A DNA stretch of 64,000 nt from Methanothermobacter tenebrarum. GTDB lineage: Archaea; Methanobacteriota; Methanobacteria; Methanobacteriales; DSM-23052. The notes under the pieces are model-generated. The model was not told where the DNA came from and searched no databases. It worked only from the letters and a program-made list of their open reading frames with translations. The position numbers were made by a program, and so were the translations under genes. The DNA lies in the NCBI RefSeq assembly GCF_023167465.1, contig NZ_AP025698.1:620001-684000 (forward strand). Reading direction: 5' to 3'. The stretch's first letter is position 1, and each line of letters begins with the position of its first letter. This document shows positions 9,259 to 16,576 of this stretch, in pieces.

Positions 9259-10491
9259 TTGAAAAACGACTTTGAAAAACTTCAAGTCAAACTCCTAAAA
9301 TACGCCCATAGAGGAGATCTTGAAGGGACGGCGAAAACACTCCTAAAACTAGGCGAAATCTATCAAAAAAATAAAATGGAAAACCAAGCCCTTGAAAGTT
9401 ATGAAAACGCCAGGAAACTTTATAATAAATGCAAGAATCCTAGAGGCGATGCCCAAACAATCCTCAATATCGGGAAAATCTATGAAAAGAAGGGAGAACA
9501 TGGAAAAGCCCAAAGAATGTATAAAAAAGCCGCTGAGAAGTTCAAAAAATTCAATGACACTAAAAACCAAGCCACAAGCCTCTACCATCATGCCAGACTA
9601 TTAGAAAAAAAAGGCAAATTTGAAGACGCCCTAAAATCATACAAGGAATACCATAGACTCGGCACAATAATGGATGATAAAACAATGCTATTAGCATCCT
9701 ATGCTAGTATAAAGCGTATAGAAGAATATTTAGCATCCACTAGTCCGGTCAATCATTGGCTCCTACTTTCGGCATACATTATTGGTTTATTCTTTGCGGA
9801 AATTTCAACATCATATCTGAATGTGCCCACCGGTCTTGGGATCCATGCCATTATATTGTTCATATTATTTTTACATTCTTCATTAGCCCCCAATGAAAAA
9901 CTTAAAAGGCTCCTAAACTCCATGATGATACTACCACTACTCAGGATTATAGGACTATCAATGCCAATAGTAAAGATCCCCCAGCTCTATTGGTTCATAA
10001 TAATAGCAATACCACTCTTCGCAGCCTCATACACACTAATGAAAATCCAAGGACTGGGGATAAAAGATGTTGGCCTAACTCTAAAAAGGCCTATTTCACA
10101 ATTCTTAATAGCCTTGACAGGAATCCCACTAGGTTATATCGAATTTAAGATACTACACCCAAATGCTCTAATACCCGAAGCAAGCTTACAATATCTTCTA
10201 TTGGGTTCTATGGTGTTAATAGGCACAGGATTTGCGGAGGAGATATTCTTCAGGGGGTTACTCCAGAGGAATTCGGAGGATCTCCTCGGGGCATTCCCGG
10301 GCCTATTATACACGGCTATACTTTTTAGTATATTCCATATCGGGTGGAAGTCAGTCCATGACCTTATATTCGTATTTTTAGTCGCTATTTTCTATGGTTA
10401 CAGTTACCATAAAACAAGGAGCATAATTGGTGTAACATTGTCCCACGGATTATCCAATTCAATACTATTCCTCTTCATGCCATTCCTCTAA
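9259..10491 (+). CDS. TPR-repeat protein fused to CPBP (Abi/CAAX) intramembrane metalloprotease
   Basis: A 410-residue fusion. Residues 1-150 hold about three tetratricopeptide repeats (EGTAKTLLKLGEIYQKN, then DAQTILNIGKIYEKKGE, then NQATSLYHHARLLEKKGK). Residues 165-400 are hydrophobic with the CPBP motifs EEIFFRG, FSIFHIGW and SHGLSNS, the glutamates and histidines of a membrane-embedded zinc protease. Start is TTG 9259, chosen because GGAGGT sits 8 nt before it. Cytosolic TPRs probably recruit a partner. It is downstream of and likely cotranscribed with the ribokinase/AAA gene; its end overlaps the convergent galU by 27 nt. Confidence 0.8.
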   Translation: MKNDFEKLQVKLLKYAHRGDLEGTAKTLLKLGEIYQKNKMENQALESYENARKLYNKCKNPRGDAQTILNIGKIYEKKGEHGKAQRMYKKAAEKFKKFNDTKNQATSLYHHARLLEKKGKFEDALKSYKEYHRLGTIMDDKTMLLASYASIKRIEEYLASTSPVNHWLLLSAYIIGLFFAEISTSYLNVPTGLGIHAIILFILFLHSSLAPNEKLKRLLNSMMILPLLRIIGLSMPIVKIPQLYWFIIIAIPLFAASYTLMKIQGLGIKDVGLTLKRPISQFLIALTGIPLGYIEFKILHPNALIPEASLQYLLLGSMVLIGTGFAEEIFFRGLLQRNSEDLLGAFPGLLYTAILFSIFHIGWKSVHDLIFVFLVAIFYGYSYHKTRSIIGVTLSHGLSNSILFLFMPFL

Positions 10492-11331
10492 TAATCCTTT
10501 GATATAATCTATAAGTTCTTCGCGTATACTTTCATCCCATAGGGCGAATTCAATTGAACTTTTAAGCCAGTCGACCTTGTTACCAATATCATAGGTTTTA
10601 CCATCGAATAGGTAGCCGTAGATTCTATCAAGGCGTCTCATTGCATCTGTCAATTGGATTTCACCACCAACACCAGGGGGGGTATCCTTTATATGATCAA
10701 ATATTTCACTTTCAAGAAGGTATCTTCCTATTATAGCAAGATTGGATGGGGCCTCATCTGCTGGGGGTTTCTCAACCAGATCCTCTACAAGATAGAGGTT
10801 TCTAGTTATGGGTTTGGGGTTGATCACACCATACCTTTCAACTTTTTCCATCGGAACTTCTTCCACTGCAATAACTGATGAACCATACTCATTATAGATG
10901 TCTATGAGTTTTCTGATACATGGAATCTTTGATGATGTTATTGTATCACCGAGGAGTACTGTGAAGGCATCCTCACCATCAATGTGCTTCTTGGCGCAGT
11001 AGATAGCATCCCCAAGGCCCCTCTGTTCCTTCTGCCTCACATAATAGATATCCGCGAGTTCAGAGATTGCCTCAACCTCCTTGAGGAAATCTCTTTTACC
11101 ATTCTTTTTTAGGAAATATTCGAGTTCGAATGATCTGTCAAAATGATCTTCAATTGATCTTTTACCCTTACCTGTTACAATGAGTATATCATCTATGCCA
11201 GAGGCAACAGCCTCCTCAACCACATATTGGATGGTTGGCTTGTCATATACAGGTAGCATCTCCTTTGGCTGAGCTTTAGTAACGGGTAAGAACCGGGTTC
11301 CAAGACCAGCTGCTGGTATCACCGCCTTCAT
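10465..11331 (-). CDS. galU: UTP-glucose-1-phosphate uridylyltransferase
   Basis: Makes UDP-glucose from UTP and glucose 1-phosphate, supplying galE and glycosylation. The 288-residue protein has the nucleotidyltransferase signature AAGLGTRFLPVTKAQPKEMLP at residues 6-26, EKPPADEAPSNLAIIGRYLL in the middle and the FDGKTYDIGNKVDWL ending of GalU. The start ATG 11331 is preceded by GGAGGAGGATC. Its 3' end overlaps the TPR-CPBP gene on the opposite strand. galE lies 5 kb away. Confidence 0.93.
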   Translation of the reverse strand: MKAVIPAAGLGTRFLPVTKAQPKEMLPVYDKPTIQYVVEEAVASGIDDILIVTGKGKRSIEDHFDRSFELEYFLKKNGKRDFLKEVEAISELADIYYVRQKEQRGLGDAIYCAKKHIDGEDAFTVLLGDTITSSKIPCIRKLIDIYNEYGSSVIAVEEVPMEKVERYGVINPKPITRNLYLVEDLVEKPPADEAPSNLAIIGRYLLESEIFDHIKDTPPGVGGEIQLTDAMRRLDRIYGYLFDGKTYDIGNKVDWLKSSIEFALWDESIREELIDYIKGLLEEWHEEE

Positions 11332-11437
11332 GAAAAGATCCTCCTCCAGGAAAAGAATGTTACTTTCTCATTTGGTTTGATCTAAATATCCGCGTAGAGG
11401 TTGGTTATCGTCCCATCCACTTTTGTGACTTTTTCTA

Positions 11438-11595
11438 TTATGACGACGGAATGAGTCCAATGTCGCCTGCGTTATTCTCTAGGGTGAGTACTGTGGGTTG
11501 CGCAACCCTTTGTGTTGGTGATTTCCATAAAATAACAGCAACCGCTATTATGATAAGGGATACTATGATCATAATCCATGCTTTTTTTTGTCCAT
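11438..11595 (-). CDS. Small single-span membrane protein, frame disrupted at an A8 run
   Basis: An ATG at 11595 is preceded by AGGGTGA overlapping the end of the upstream gene, so it looks translationally coupled. As written it hits a TGA after eight codons, but one base removed or added in the run of eight A immediately after the start joins it to an open frame encoding KAWIMIIVSLIIIAVAVILW followed by a short polar tail ending NNAGDIGLIPSS. I infer a roughly 50-residue membrane protein. No family recognised. Confidence 0.45.
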
Positions 11596-11605
11596 GTTTT
11601 TCACC

Positions 11606-11845
11606 CTAGAGTATTGTGATCACCTTATAGGCTACTATGGTCGCGAATACGATTAACAATGGTATTATGACAATATTAGATTCAGAGACAAATGACCTTA
11701 TCCTGTGGTTTGTGGTTTCCTCTGAGCCTAAAATTTCCTTTAATGCTAAAAACAATATGAGTGTGCTCACTGCTATTATACTACATGTCTGTACTGTGGT
11801 TGTTGTTATGGTCGTTGTTGTCGTCGCAGTTACTGTAGATATCAT
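11606..11845 (-). CDS. Small two-helix membrane protein with Thr-rich N-terminus
   Basis: From ATG 11845 (preceded by GGGGGAT) this encodes 79 residues: a stretch of alternating Thr (ISTVTATTTTTITTTT) that runs into a first hydrophobic helix, a charged loop (KEILGSEETTNHRIRSF) and a second C-terminal helix. Function unknown. It is followed at once by the small frameshifted membrane ORF, whose Shine-Dalgarno overlaps its stop, so the two probably form a small membrane pair. Confidence 0.55.
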   Translation of the reverse strand: MISTVTATTTTTITTTTVQTCSIIAVSTLILFLALKEILGSEETTNHRIRSFVSESNIVIIPLLIVFATIVAYKVITIL

Positions 11846-11891
11846 AATATCCCCCAGTTTTTCTTTTTGAAACAATATAGTATATATTTTT

Positions 11892-12179
11892 CTATTTTAT
11901 TTTGAGTTTTTTTATAAATTCAGCCTTCTTGATCCCTTTAATTTTTAGGGTTTTGTTCCGGCTTTTAATACCATTTATAATTTTAACATCCCTGGATAGT
12001 ATCCTGGAAAATTCTTTTATAAGTTCCTTGTTGGCCCTTCCTTTCGATGGTGGAGACTTTAATTTAACCTCTAATCGTCTTCTCCATGGATTATACCCGC
12101 CAATTTCAAACTTTAAAGACCCCGGGGAGACTTCTATATCAACTAGGAGATCTTCACCATCCTCTTTTATCCCATTCAT
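11892..12179 (-). CDS. DUF167 (UPF0235/YggU) family protein
   Basis: A 95-residue soluble protein with the family pattern VEVSPGS-like (DIEVSPGSLKFEIGG), then LEVKLKSPPSKGRANKELIKEFSRIL and IINGIKSRNKTLKI. DUF167 proteins are widespread in archaea and bacteria without an established biochemical role. Monocistronic as far as can be seen, divergent from the tRNA-Leu gene. Confidence 0.85.
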   Translation of the reverse strand: MNGIKEDGEDLLVDIEVSPGSLKFEIGGYNPWRRRLEVKLKSPPSKGRANKELIKEFSRILSRDVKIINGIKSRNKTLKIKGIKKAEFIKKLKIK

Positions 12180-12279
12180 TTCTCATCACTGGACTCACAC
12201 ATCATTATTAGTTTGCAATCCAAAAAATTTATATGACAACTCATTGTATATTAAAAATAACATTGCCCCCACATGATAT

Positions 12280-12363
<84 letters not shown>

Positions 12364-12708
12364 TTATAATAGAAAAATTATCCATCTTCTGGGAATAATC
12401 CCATCTATGATTCTTTTATTATTTCTCCCTTGAAAATAGGATAAGAGACCATATAATAGAGGGGATATGAGAGGGTGGGAGAGTCCAAGGACGCTTCTTT
12501 ATCCATGATTATCTGATATCATTCACATTCCATTGCCTTTATAAGTTTAGAGATGATCTTGTTAGACAATATAGGATCGTTTAGAGCTCAAATTTTTAAA
12601 ATAATCTCCAATAATTTAAAGCAACATCCTAGATGAATGAAAACTTTTAATAACGTTTTTTACTTTTTAAGAAGCTCTAAAATCATCTTTTTCCCAAAAT
12701 TGGACCAA
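12364..12708 (+). other. Intergenic stretch without recognisable gene
   Basis: About 345 nt between tRNA-Leu and the promoter of the pseudomurein-binding peptidase. All frames are short and AT-rich, with no repeat or IS200/IS605-like end that I can recognise. Confidence 0.5.
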
Positions 12709-12790
12709 AATATTTATATATGAGGTCCATGTCACAATGTTATATCATCCCAGCACCCCCATATGAGTGCTGGGATGTAGAGGCGGTAAA
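12709..12790 (+). promoter_or_regulatory. Promoter, leader hairpin and Shine-Dalgarno of the first wall peptidase gene
   Basis: AATATTTATATA at 12709-12720 is a strong archaeal TATA box. A perfect 8-bp hairpin follows in the expected leader: CCCAGCAC (12749-12756), 10-nt loop, GTGCTGGG (12767-12774). Next comes GAGG at 12780-12783 and, after 7 nt, ATTTCG at 12791. The same order of elements, with the same TATA sequence and a different but again perfectly paired stem, occurs at 63711-63786. Confidence 0.6.
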
Positions 12791-13882
12791 ATTTCGATCA
12801 AAGGGTTAATCTACATTCTAATGGCATGCCTCCTTATACTAAATGTAGGAGCATGTCATGCACAAGATAACATAACAGCCAATAATACCCAAACAGATTA
12901 TCAATCCGAAAACTTATATGCTGCAGCCGGGGATGCCCAGACACCCGTTACAACAGGAAATGTGATAACCGCGGCTAAAACCGTCAAAGATTATGCAGAG
13001 AAAAATAATGCAATTCCATCAACCGTCCAGGTTGGAAGTCAAAATGTGACAAAGGAACAATTCACATACCTTATGGCACAGGCCATACTAAACATCAACA
13101 GAGATGGTAAAACAACAACCACAATAAGCCCAGTAACAGTCTCACAAGCGCCTAACTCAACAGGAAAAGCAACAGGCACCCTAAAAAAATCAAATTACAT
13201 CACATTAGCATCTTCAGTGGCTAATTTCATAAAAACAAACGGCAGATTACCCAATTATGCAACTACCGTTATTGGGAAGATAAACCCAGAGAGCATAGCC
13301 TATACTATGAGCAGAATACTCGCATTCTATAATGACAACAAGAGATTACCCAATTATGTTACAGTGAAAAATATCCAACCAACAAACTCAGGAAGTTCAT
13401 CAACAACCCAAGGAGACACATCAAATTCCGGACTCACCCAGTATCTTGTCGCCACGGCAAACTGCCAGGTAAACGATCCCAGTATCCAAGCATTAGCATC
13501 CCAATTAACCAAAGGCCTTGCAAGTACATGGGATAAGGCGAAGGCCATCTTTAACTGGGTCAGGGATAACATAGACTATAACTTCTACTATAATACAAGG
13601 TATGGTGCTGTCGGAACCCTAAAATATCGGACTGCCAACTGTTGTGACCATGCACATCTTGTCGTGGCACTTGCCAGGGCGGCCGGTTTACCGGCACGTT
13701 ATGTGCATGGGATCTGCACATTCTCCAGCGGAACCTACGGGCATGTCTGGGCCGAATTATACGTCGACGGTAAATGGTATAGTGCAGATGCAACAAGCAG
13801 CAGAAACAGTCTAGGTGTAATAAACAGTTGGAACACAGCAACAGCAACAATATTAGGAACATATGCAAGCCTACCATTCTAG
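12791..13882 (+). CDS. Secreted pseudomurein-binding transglutaminase-like peptidase (two repeats), probable ATT start
   Basis: An exported wall-active protein of about 363 residues. A signal peptide (SIKGLIYILMACLLILNVGACHA) is followed by pseudomurein-binding repeats (residues about 45-100 and 130-190; motifs NFIKTNGRLPNYATT and RLPNYVTV) and a C-terminal transglutaminase-like cysteine protease domain with Cys in RTANCCDHAH, His in YGHVWAELY and Asp in YSADATSS. This is the architecture of pseudomurein endoisopeptidases such as phage PeiW/PeiP, which cut the peptide cross-link. The in-frame GTG at 12767 lies inside the leader hairpin and lacks a ribosome site; GAGG is 7 nt before ATT 12791, as in the paralog. 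A cellular autolysin is the likeliest role. Confidence 0.8.
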   Translation: MSIKGLIYILMACLLILNVGACHAQDNITANNTQTDYQSENLYAAAGDAQTPVTTGNVITAAKTVKDYAEKNNAIPSTVQVGSQNVTKEQFTYLMAQAILNINRDGKTTTTISPVTVSQAPNSTGKATGTLKKSNYITLASSVANFIKTNGRLPNYATTVIGKINPESIAYTMSRILAFYNDNKRLPNYVTVKNIQPTNSGSSSTTQGDTSNSGLTQYLVATANCQVNDPSIQALASQLTKGLASTWDKAKAIFNWVRDNIDYNFYYNTRYGAVGTLKYRTANCCDHAHLVVALARAAGLPARYVHGICTFSSGTYGHVWAELYVDGKWYSADATSSRNSLGVINSWNTATATILGTYASLPF

Positions 13883-13885
13883 GCA

Positions 13886-13920
13886 CGCCCCTTATACTTT
13901 TTTATTTTATCTTTTTTACA
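13886..13920 (+). terminator. Oligo-T terminator after the wall peptidase gene
   Basis: Immediately after the stop codon the + strand reads ACTTTTTTATTTTATCTTTTTTAC, three T-rich runs without a preceding strong hairpin, as usual for archaeal terminators. Confidence 0.5.
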
Positions 13921-14096
13921 AAAGAGAGGATGACTAGATACTCTTCTATTATGCTATTCCGTGGAGGACAACATCAACTACGATAGAAGAAGCATCAAAT
14001 TCACGAAACTGTTTGTGGGGAGATGTAAATTAGCATAAGATGTAGTGGAACCAGCATGTGAAAATTGAGACTTTTGCCTTCTCCACGGGAAACTCT

Positions 14097-14537
14097 TCAC
14101 GAAGTCCCCTCCAAGGGGGTGGGATAATCCACTATTATCTCAACCTTGAGTTTAGAACCCTGTTTTAGATCATCTATCAGTTCTTTTTTAAGGTCACAGG
14201 CGGCCTTATCAGCTTTTATCATAAGGGTTCTGTCGCATATATAATCGCTTTTACGACACACAATATCCCTTGGATGATCCAGGGTCAGACTTGGATGACC
14301 CCTACCTGTTATTTCATCCTTTGCATTCTCTGTTTCTAATACAACTTTGATCATGGCATTTTCTTTTGCAATAGCCTTTTTAAGTTTCCTTGGAAAATCC
14401 TTCATGGAAACTGATGAGTCAACACCTATAATACAATCAGCTGTTTTCCCAATTTCCTCGTCCATGGTAATCTCAAATGTAGACTTATGCTTGGAAGTCA
14501 CATTAGGATGGCCCCTAGCATAAAATGTATATTTCAT
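14097..14537 (-). CDS. DUF371 family protein
   Basis: A 146-residue archaeal conserved protein of unknown function. Diagnostic strings are YARGHPNVTSKHKSTFEIT at residues 5-23, IGVDSSVS and GRGHPSLTLDHPRDIVCRKSD. The fold is probably a small beta-barrel. The last few codons (TPLEGTS) are encoded by a G/C-rich hairpin (CCCCTCC-AAGGGGG) resembling an IS200/IS605 end, so the natural C-terminus may have been altered by an insertion. Divergent from the noncoding element at 14571-14825. Confidence 0.8.
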   Translation of the reverse strand: MKYTFYARGHPNVTSKHKSTFEITMDEEIGKTADCIIGVDSSVSMKDFPRKLKKAIAKENAMIKVVLETENAKDEITGRGHPSLTLDHPRDIVCRKSDYICDRTLMIKADKAACDLKKELIDDLKQGSKLKVEIIVDYPTPLEGTS

Positions 14538-14570
14538 GATATCATCCCCAAAAATAGGTTTTTAACTTTA

Positions 14571-14625
14571 TCGACGGGGAAACCCCCATCTGGGGGATGA
14601 AAACCCAAAAACCTTATATACATAA
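14571..14625 (+). repeat. IS200/IS605-like left end with TATA element
   Basis: TCGACGGGGAAACCCCC, a short C/G hairpin (CCCCCATCTGGGGG) and GATGAAAACCC are followed by CCTTATATACATAAG. Order and spacing match the left end next to the tnpA stub at 3040-3080 and the copies near 20551, 39864 and 63856. No tnpA follows; instead the candidate RNA below does. Confidence 0.55.
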
Positions 14626-14639
14626 GATAATATATACAA

Positions 14640-14825
14640 AGGTGCTCAGTTATAAAATCTTCACTTGTCTTGTTCCACAAGGCCTGGGAGAGCTAGCAAG
14701 ACAATCTGTGAAGATAAATGTGGACACTCAAGACGGGAGCTGGGGACAGACCCCTCTGAGCCCGTGGAGATGAGAAAACTCATTGAAGGGGAAACCCCCA
14801 ATGGGGATAGTATACATCCTGTAAC
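14640..14825 (+). ncRNA. Candidate structured noncoding RNA, possibly IS200/IS605-derived
   Basis: Downstream of the TATA-like CCTTATATAC, the sequence has no ORF but strong pairing: ATCTTCAC (14657-14664) with GTGAAGAT (14708-14715), continued by TTGTCTTG (14665-14672) with CAAGACAA (14697-14704), separated by a 3-nt bulge and capped by a 24-nt apical region. Further hairpins follow: ACGGG/CCCGT enclosing GGGG/CCCC, and ATGAG-AAAA-CTCAT at 14770-14783. The 3' part (CATTGAAGGGGAAACCCCC, then AATGGGGATAG) resembles the right end of IS200/IS605 elements, whose 3' region encodes the omega RNA. It may be a transposase-less mini-element or a retained guide-like RNA. It lacks the conserved cores of RNase P and SRP RNA. 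Confidence 0.45.
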
Positions 14826-14838
14826 ATATTAGAGTGGT

Positions 14839-15270
14839 ATGAGAGGAACCTATTGCTTGATTATTAGGATAGGGAAAACTTTATCTTTGAATGTTGGGGC
14901 CCTTGGTAGGGTTAAAATAGAACGTGGATATTATGTATATGTTGGTTCTGCTTTTAATTCATTAAAGGCGAGGATTAAGAGACATCTTTCAGGTGATAAG
15001 AGGATCCATTGGCATGTCGATTATCTTCTAGCCCATGAAGATGCGATGATAGAGGATGTGATATTCACAGCAGATAAAAGGCAGCTTGAATGCCTGATAT
15101 CCAATGGATTAGAAAATCAGGGGTCCATATGGGGTTTTGGATGTTCTGATTGTAAGTGCAGATCCCATCTACATTATTATAAGGATCTTGGGGTTGCGAA
15201 GAATGCGATTTTAAATGTTATGGGAGAATTAGGCGTCAAGGTCATGTTCCTCGAGGATCTAAAACTCTAA
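14839..15270 (+). CDS. DUF123 family GIY-YIG-like nuclease
   Basis: A 143-residue protein. MRGTYCLIIRI and the YYVYVGSAFNSLKARIKRHL segment (residues 35-54) follow the DUF123 pattern, which belongs to the GIY-YIG nuclease superfamily; HWHVDYLL and the Cys-rich WGFGCSDCKCRSHLHYY near residues 95-115 are also typical. In archaea DUF123 occurs alone or fused to endonuclease III, suggesting a DNA-repair role, but no substrate is established. The 3' end overlaps the convergent cfbC by 4 nt. Confidence 0.85.
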   Translation: MRGTYCLIIRIGKTLSLNVGALGRVKIERGYYVYVGSAFNSLKARIKRHLSGDKRIHWHVDYLLAHEDAMIEDVIFTADKRQLECLISNGLENQGSIWGFGCSDCKCRSHLHYYKDLGVAKNAILNVMGELGVKVMFLEDLKL

Positions 15271-16070
15271 AAACTCCCATTTTTGAGTTCTTTGAAGAAT
15301 TCTTCGAATTCGTCCATGGCGAGTGGCTCTGGTACTGTGAAATCCTTGTTTTCATAGATTCTCCCAGCAAGCTCGTGATAGACCATGGCCTGTTTCGAAT
15401 TTGGGAATTTTTCTATAACAGTCATTGCCTCGATTTCGCTTTTAGGTACAAGTTCACTCCTTGGTATGACCCCTATAACCTTCGATCCTATCCTTTCTGC
15501 GAAAGATCCCACGATCTTGGCCTCATCCCTGATACCCTTACAGTTGCAGATTATCCCCCCGAGTCTGCTTTTGAGTTTCTTTATACCTTTAGCTATATTA
15601 TTAGCTGCATAGAGTGACATGTATTCTCCTGATGTTACAATGTAAACTTCATCTGCGAATTCTTCCCTTAATGGTACTGCGAAGCCCCCGCATACAACAT
15701 CGCCGAGCACGTCATATATGATTATGTCAAAGGATTCCTCAAAGACGCCAAGTCTTTCAAGGAGGTTCATGGCAACTATAACCCCACGGCCGGCGCAGCC
15801 AACCCCTGGCTCGGGGCCGCCGCTCTCGACACATGATATATTATTATAGCCCCTGTACACTACCTCCTCAGGGTGGGGTTCTTTGTTTTCCCTTAGGATG
15901 GATAGTACTGTGGGTATCCTTGAACCGTATAGTGTCCTTGTGGTGTCGGCTTTGGGGTCGCAGCCTATAACGAGCACGTTATATTCTTGGGAGTAGGAGG
16001 CTGCTATGTTGGCGACGATGGTTGATTTCCCAATACCGCCTTTTCCATAGATTGCTATTTTTTTTGTCAA
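15267..16070 (-). CDS. cfbC: NifH-like reductase, probably CfbC of coenzyme F430 synthesis
   Basis: A 267-residue group IV NifH homolog. It has the P-loop IYGKGGIGKST at residues 6-17, the switch region GCDPKADTTR, and both cluster-binding cysteines, in GVGCAGRGV (about residue 95) and DVLGDVVCGGFAVP (about 130), so a homodimer bridging one [4Fe-4S] cluster is expected. CfbC delivers ATP-dependent electrons to CfbD to reduce Ni-sirohydrochlorin a,c-diamide in F430 synthesis. No cfbD is in the window, so the assignment rests on homology and on the methanogen context; other NifH-like roles remain possible. Start is TTG 16070 with GAGGT 7 nt upstream. Confidence 0.75.
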   Translation of the reverse strand: MTKKIAIYGKGGIGKSTIVANIAASYSQEYNVLVIGCDPKADTTRTLYGSRIPTVLSILRENKEPHPEEVVYRGYNNISCVESGGPEPGVGCAGRGVIVAMNLLERLGVFEESFDIIIYDVLGDVVCGGFAVPLREEFADEVYIVTSGEYMSLYAANNIAKGIKKLKSRLGGIICNCKGIRDEAKIVGSFAERIGSKVIGVIPRSELVPKSEIEAMTVIEKFPNSKQAMVYHELAGRIYENKDFTVPEPLAMDEFEEFFKELKNGSF

Positions 16071-16090
16071 TTGGGGGACCTCACAGGTTC

Positions 16091-16576
16091 TTATGTTTTT
16101 ACCAGCGCTCCTATGATATCGCCCCTTGTGATGATGCCTATGAGGTTGCCTTCATCGTCTACTACTGGCAGTCTCTTTATTTTATGTTTGTCCATGAGTT
16201 CGGCGGCGTCTGATACTGATTGTTCTGGTTTTATCGTGATGGGTTTTCGTGTCATTATCTCATCAACTAGTGTTAGTGCAGCCTTTTTTATTCCCTTCAC
16301 TATTTCATCATATTCATGTTTCATTCTGATGGGTAATTCTATTAGATCCAGGGGGGATGGTAGTATTAGGTTTAATTTGGGGGAGTGGACTTCGAGGAGT
16401 CTTATGATGTCCCCTTCACTTAATATGCCAACTAGTCTATTGTTTTTGTCTAGGACTGGGGCGCCGCTTATCCTGTTCTCCCTTAATATTCTAGCGGCTT
16501 CTTCTATCCTCATGTCATTTTTGATTGTTATAACATTTTTTTGCATCGCATCTTCTACTTTTATCAAATTTATCAC
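16091..16576 (-). CDS. Tandem CBS-domain protein
   Basis: A 161-residue protein made of two CBS motifs: residues 5-60 (MQKNVITIKNDMRIEEAARIL, ending GILSEGDI) and 98-158 (IMTRKPITIKPEQSVSDAAELM, ending GIITRGDII). CBS pairs bind adenine nucleotides and usually act as energy or ligand sensors; no effector domain is fused. Start is GTG 16576, sharing GTGA with the U32 stop, so translation is coupled to the upstream gene. It ends 20 nt before cfbC. Confidence 0.85.
   Translation of the reverse strand: MINLIKVEDAMQKNVITIKNDMRIEEAARILRENRISGAPVLDKNNRLVGILSEGDIIRLLEVHSPKLNLILPSPLDLIELPIRMKHEYDEIVKGIKKAALTLVDEIMTRKPITIKPEQSVSDAAELMDKHKIKRLPVVDDEGNLIGIITRGDIIGALVKT

Noticed and set aside
14640..14825. 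RNase P RNA or SRP RNA
   Set aside because: The conserved core sequences of both RNAs are absent and the length is too short, although the region is strongly folded.
15267..16070. Nitrogenase iron protein NifH
   Set aside because: No nifDK nearby and the sequence type is that of the group IV homologs used in F430 synthesis.
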